Shown here: positions 61,173 to 64,000 of the stretch, piece by piece
How positions within the stretch are numbered: the first letter of the stretch is position 1
Layout: every line of letters starts with the position of its first letter
From: Gaiellasilicea sp963791905
GTDB lineage: Bacteria > Actinomycetota > Thermoleophilia > Gaiellales > Gaiellaceae
Length of the DNA stretch: 64,000 nucleotides
Direction: 5' to 3'
Assembly: GCA_963791905.1 (NCBI GenBank)
Contig: CAWBTX010000005.1
Span: forward strand, 62,001 to 126,000
Translations under genes and position numbers: made by a program
The notes under the pieces: model-generated
The model's input: the letters and a program-made list of their open reading frames with translations, nothing else
Databases searched by the model: none
What the model was told of the DNA's origin: nothing

Positions 61173-62114
61173 GTGCCAAGAAACCGCACCGCAAGATCGG
61201 CGGTGCTGGGCCTTCCCGTCCGGCGATCCGCCTCTCGGCCCTTTCCCTCCCGCAACAGCAGCCCGACTCGGCGTCGAGTCGTGCTGGGAGTGTTGGTCGT
61301 GCTGGCGCTCGCCCTCATCACGATCTCGTTCCGCGAGTCGGATGACGGGCCGCTGCACGACGCGCAGGGCGCGGTCGCGAGCGCGCTCGAGCCGCTGACG
61401 ATCGCGGTCGAGCGGGTCGCGCGCCCCTTCCGCGACGCCTACGGCTGGACGGTCGACCTCCTCAACGCACGCGAGGAGGCGGAGGCCCTCCGGAAGGAGA
61501 ACGAGCAGCTCGAGCAGGCCGTGATCCAGAACGAGTCGGCGCTGCAGAGCCTCGTCGAGGTGAAGAAGTTGCTGCAGTACGTCGAGGGCCCGACCTTCCC
61601 GGGCGATTACACGTACGTCGCCACCTCGGTCACCTCCCGCCCGGCACGGGCCTTCGAGCAGGAGGTCGTCCTGCCCGTTGGCACCGACGACGGCGTCGAG
61701 GAGGAGGCTCCCGTCGTAACCGCCGACGGGCTCGTCGGCCGCGTCACGAGGGTGACGTCCGAGACCTCGCGGGTGACGCTCCTGACGGACGAGTCGAGCG
61801 CCGTTTCCGCGCGAGACCTGCGTACCGGCGCGACCGGTCTGGTCGAGCACGGCCAGACAGGCGACTCGCTGATCATGAGCCGCGTTCGCAAAGAGGACAA
61901 CGTCGAGATCGGCGACGAGATCGTCACCTCCGGCTGGACGTCGGGCAACCTCAGCTCGCTCTATCCCAAGAACATCCTCGTCGGCCGCGTCACGAGCGTC
62001 GGCCAGACCCAGACCGATCTGTACCAGCAGGTGCAGATCGCCTCAGACGTCGACTTCGCGTCGCTCGACGCCGTCGCAGTGCTCGTCCCCCGCGACCGCA
62101 CGCGGTCCCGCTGA
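61173..62114 (+). CDS. mreC: Rod shape-determining protein MreC
   Basis: 313 residues from GTG 61173. A cytoplasmic basic N-terminus, one membrane helix (VVLGVLVVLALALITISF), a coiled coil (AREEAEALRKENEQLEQAVIQNESALQSLVEVKKLL) and two beta-barrel subdomains (ATSVTSRPARAFEQEVVLPVGTDDGV, GLVGRVTRVTSETSRVTLL). It bridges MreB and the elongation synthases. mreD starts 1 base after its stop. Confidence 0.94.
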   Translation: MPRNRTARSAVLGLPVRRSASRPFPSRNSSPTRRRVVLGVLVVLALALITISFRESDDGPLHDAQGAVASALEPLTIAVERVARPFRDAYGWTVDLLNAREEAEALRKENEQLEQAVIQNESALQSLVEVKKLLQYVEGPTFPGDYTYVATSVTSRPARAFEQEVVLPVGTDDGVEEEAPVVTADGLVGRVTRVTSETSRVTLLTDESSAVSARDLRTGATGLVEHGQTGDSLIMSRVRKEDNVEIGDEIVTSGWTSGNLSSLYPKNILVGRVTSVGQTQTDLYQQVQIASDVDFASLDAVAVLVPRDRTRSR

Positions 62115-62115
62115 C

Positions 62116-62637
62116 GTGAGCGACGCCGCCGCGATCGCGGTCCTCGTCTTCGTCGCCGCGCTGCTGCAGGCGACGATCGGGGCGAGCATGGACATCTTCG
62201 GCGGCGCGCCGGACCTGCTGCTGCTGACGCTGATCGGGATCGCGCTCCTGCGCGGCTCGGTTGCCGGCGCGGTCGCGGGCTTCGGCGGCGGCCTGCTGCT
62301 CGACATCCTGACGCTGGACACACTCGGCGTCTCGTCGCTCCTGCTCGCAATCGCCGGCTACTGGACGGGCCGCTACGGCGAGACGACCGGCCGCGATCGC
62401 GCACATGCGCCGCTACTCGCGGTCCTGGTCGTGACCGTGCTCGTCGCCGTCTTCGGTTACGCACTCCACTTCCTGATCGGCGAGGAGGTCTCGGCTCGGC
62501 GCGTCGTCGTCGAGACGCTGCTGCCGACCGTGGGCCTGAACCTGGTGCTGGCGGCGCCTGTCTTCGCGGTCTGCCGCAGGTTCCTGCCGCCGGACGACGT
62601 CTCCGAGCGCACGGCGGAGGTGCAGGTCGTTGGCTAG
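62116..62637 (+). CDS. mreD: Rod shape-determining protein MreD
   Basis: 173 residues from GTG 62116. About five hydrophobic helices; the family motif is GASMDIFGGAPDLLLLTLIGIALLRGSVAGAVAGFGGGLLLDIL. Position between mreC and the PBP2 gene supports the name. Its stop overlaps the PBP2 start. Confidence 0.9.
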   Translation: MSDAAAIAVLVFVAALLQATIGASMDIFGGAPDLLLLTLIGIALLRGSVAGAVAGFGGGLLLDILTLDTLGVSSLLLAIAGYWTGRYGETTGRDRAHAPLLAVLVVTVLVAVFGYALHFLIGEEVSARRVVVETLLPTVGLNLVLAAPVFAVCRRFLPPDDVSERTAEVQVVG

Positions 62638-64000
62638 CACGTTCCACGAGCGCCGCTCGCCGTCGGGCCGCTTCCTCCCGCCCGACCCGCGCGTCGCCGA
62701 GCCGTACCGGTTCACGCCGCAGCTCGCGCTGCGCGTCGGCGTCCTCGGCGCGATCGCCCTGGCAATCTTCGCCGTGCTCTTCCTGCGGCTGTGGGCGCTG
62801 CAGGTGCTCTCCGGCGACAGGTACCTCGTCGCCGCGCGCGAGAACCAGATCCGCACCGTCCGCACGGAGGCGCCGCGTGGGCCGATCCTCGACCGCAACG
62901 GGCGCTCGCTCGTCACGAACGTCCCCGGCACGCTCGTGCAGCTCTGGCCCGCCGACATGCCGGAGGAGGGCCGCTACCGGATGGTGCAGCGGCTCGCAGC
63001 CATCCTGCGCGTGCCGCCGGCGCGGATCACGAAGGCGATCGAGGCGCGCAAGGGCGATCCACTGACGCCGATCACGGTCAGATCGGCGGTGCCTGACGAG
63101 CGCGCCCTCTATCTGAAGGAGCACCAGGCGGAGTTCCCGGGCGTGTCGGTCGTGACCACGTTCCTGCGGGACTACGAGTACAAGACGCTCGCCGCCCAGG
63201 TCCTCGGCCACGTCGGCGAGATCTCGGAGGACGAGCTGAAGGCGAAGCAGGACGAGGGCTACCTGGCAGGCGACCGCCTCGGCAAGGCGGGCGTCGAGTC
63301 GGCGTTCGACCAGTACCTGCGCGGGACGCCCGGCCGGGCGCAGCTCCGAGTCGACTCGCTCGGACGGCCGCAGAGCCCGTTCCAGGTGCAGCAGTTCTGG
63401 GTTCCCGGGAACGCGGTGCGCCTGACGCTCGACGTCAAGCTGCAGCGTGCAGCGGAGAAGGCGATCACCTTCGGCATCGACCGCGCGCTCGAGAACGAGA
63501 ACTGGTGGGCCGACGGCGGCGCCGTCGTCGCACTCGACCCGGCCGACGGCGAGGTGCTGGCGATCGCCTCGAACCCGACCTACAAGCCCTCCCTCTACGT
63601 CGGCCGGCCGGACGCGAAGAAGCTGAGCGCGCTCTCGGCGCCGGACGCGAACAACCCGCTCATCAACCGGGCGATCTCGGGGCGCTACCCGCCGGGTTCG
63701 ACCTGGAAGCCGGTCACCGCCCTGGCGGCGGTCCAGGAGGGCCTCCTGTCGCCGTACCAGGCGATCCAGTGCACGCCGTTCTCGGTCTTCGGCCGCGACA
63801 AGCAGGTCTTCAACAACTGGAACCCGTTCGTGAACGAGCCGATGACGCTGCCGACCGCGCTCGCCGCCTCCTGCGACACCTACTTCTACGAGGTCGGCAA
63901 CCGGTTCTACAACCTGCCCGAGCGCCGCGGCCAGCCGCTGCAGCGCTGGGCGAACAACTTCGGCTTCGGCCGGCCCAGTGGCCTCGACATCGGCGGCGAG
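62630..64000 (+). CDS. mrdA: Penicillin-binding protein 2 (MrdA), partial
   Basis: About 457 residues lie in the window from TTG 62630; the gene continues beyond the right edge. One membrane helix (GAIALAIFAVLFLRLWALQVL), the non-penicillin-binding domain (APRGPILDRNGRSLVTNVPG), and the start of the transpeptidase domain with the SxxK motif (GSTWKPVTALAA). It is the elongation-specific transpeptidase that works with MreBCD and RodA. The TTG start overlaps the mreD stop by 8 bases. Confidence 0.93.
   Translation, partial: MASTFHERRSPSGRFLPPDPRVAEPYRFTPQLALRVGVLGAIALAIFAVLFLRLWALQVLSGDRYLVAARENQIRTVRTEAPRGPILDRNGRSLVTNVPGTLVQLWPADMPEEGRYRMVQRLAAILRVPPARITKAIEARKGDPLTPITVRSAVPDERALYLKEHQAEFPGVSVVTTFLRDYEYKTLAAQVLGHVGEISEDELKAKQDEGYLAGDRLGKAGVESAFDQYLRGTPGRAQLRVDSLGRPQSPFQVQQFWVPGNAVRLTLDVKLQRAAEKAITFGIDRALENENWWADGGAVVALDPADGEVLAIASNPTYKPSLYVGRPDAKKLSALSAPDANNPLINRAISGRYPPGSTWKPVTALAAVQEGLLSPYQAIQCTPFSVFGRDKQVFNNWNPFVNEPMTLPTALAASCDTYFYEVGNRFYNLPERRGQPLQRWANNFGFGRPSGLDIGGE

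Overview
The window is a high-GC stretch (roughly 70% by eye) of a Gram-positive-type bacterial chromosome. Actinobacterial traits include many GTG and TTG starts, ECF sigma/anti-sigma pairs, ThyX, a short RpoD, LtrA, an IS110 element and MreBCD next to PBP2. The gene mix (MptA-type GTP cyclohydrolase, Fhs with a cyclodeaminase-like partner, FeMn-SOD, tig-clpP-clpX) suggests a soil or water Thermoleophilia (Gaiellales/Solirubrobacterales). That placement is inference; no marker tree was run.

Layout. 0-8 kb: an MMPL transporter fragment, then a signalling cluster: an ammonium transporter fused to a sensor kinase, two response regulators (one carrying a nucleotide cyclase and a LuxR helix-turn-helix), a DMT transporter with an adjacent cyclic-nucleotide-binding domain, a small membrane protein and an ECF sigma factor. 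8-19 kb: an aldo/keto reductase-polynucleotide kinase fusion, DUF2237, a methyltransferase, cytochrome P460, a STAS protein, an epimerase, a REP-associated transposase (RAYT), a kynureninase-like enzyme, fhs plus a cyclodeaminase, and an IS110 insertion sequence. 19-32 kb: DUF72, thyX, an ECF sigma/anti-sigma pair, two superoxide dismutases head to head, plsY, mptA/folE2, two MFS transporters, a MaoC protein, an Fpg/Nei glycosylase, asparaginase and rpoD. 33-46 kb: small secreted, sensory and enzyme genes, three tRNAs, and a cluster of frame-broken genes. 46-54 kb: tRNA-Leu, tig-clpP-clpX, two regulators with palindromic operators, two PaaI-type thioesterases and a gamma-glutamyltransferase. 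54-64 kb: valS-folC, ndk, maf and mreBCD-mrdA, running off the right edge. No gap between genes exceeds 300 bases, and I saw no CRISPR array.

Four patterns cross the window. (1) A short palindromic repeat, GGGGACTGTCCCC or GGGGTCTGTCCCC, often joined to GGACGTGTCC, is scattered between genes, at gene 3' ends and inside genes, and two copies lie just upstream of the RAYT gene. (2) Many genes have a TAnnnT hexamer 5-9 bases before the start codon and no Shine-Dalgarno sequence, which suggests leaderless mRNAs. (3) At least ten genes or gene parts are split by single-base frame changes, nearly all equal to one extra base, and six of them lie between 42.97 and 45.09 kb. These may be uncorrected long-read errors rather than true pseudogenes. 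(4) The first 7 kb reads as one ammonium-sensing circuit that could signal through a cyclic nucleotide to a membrane transporter.
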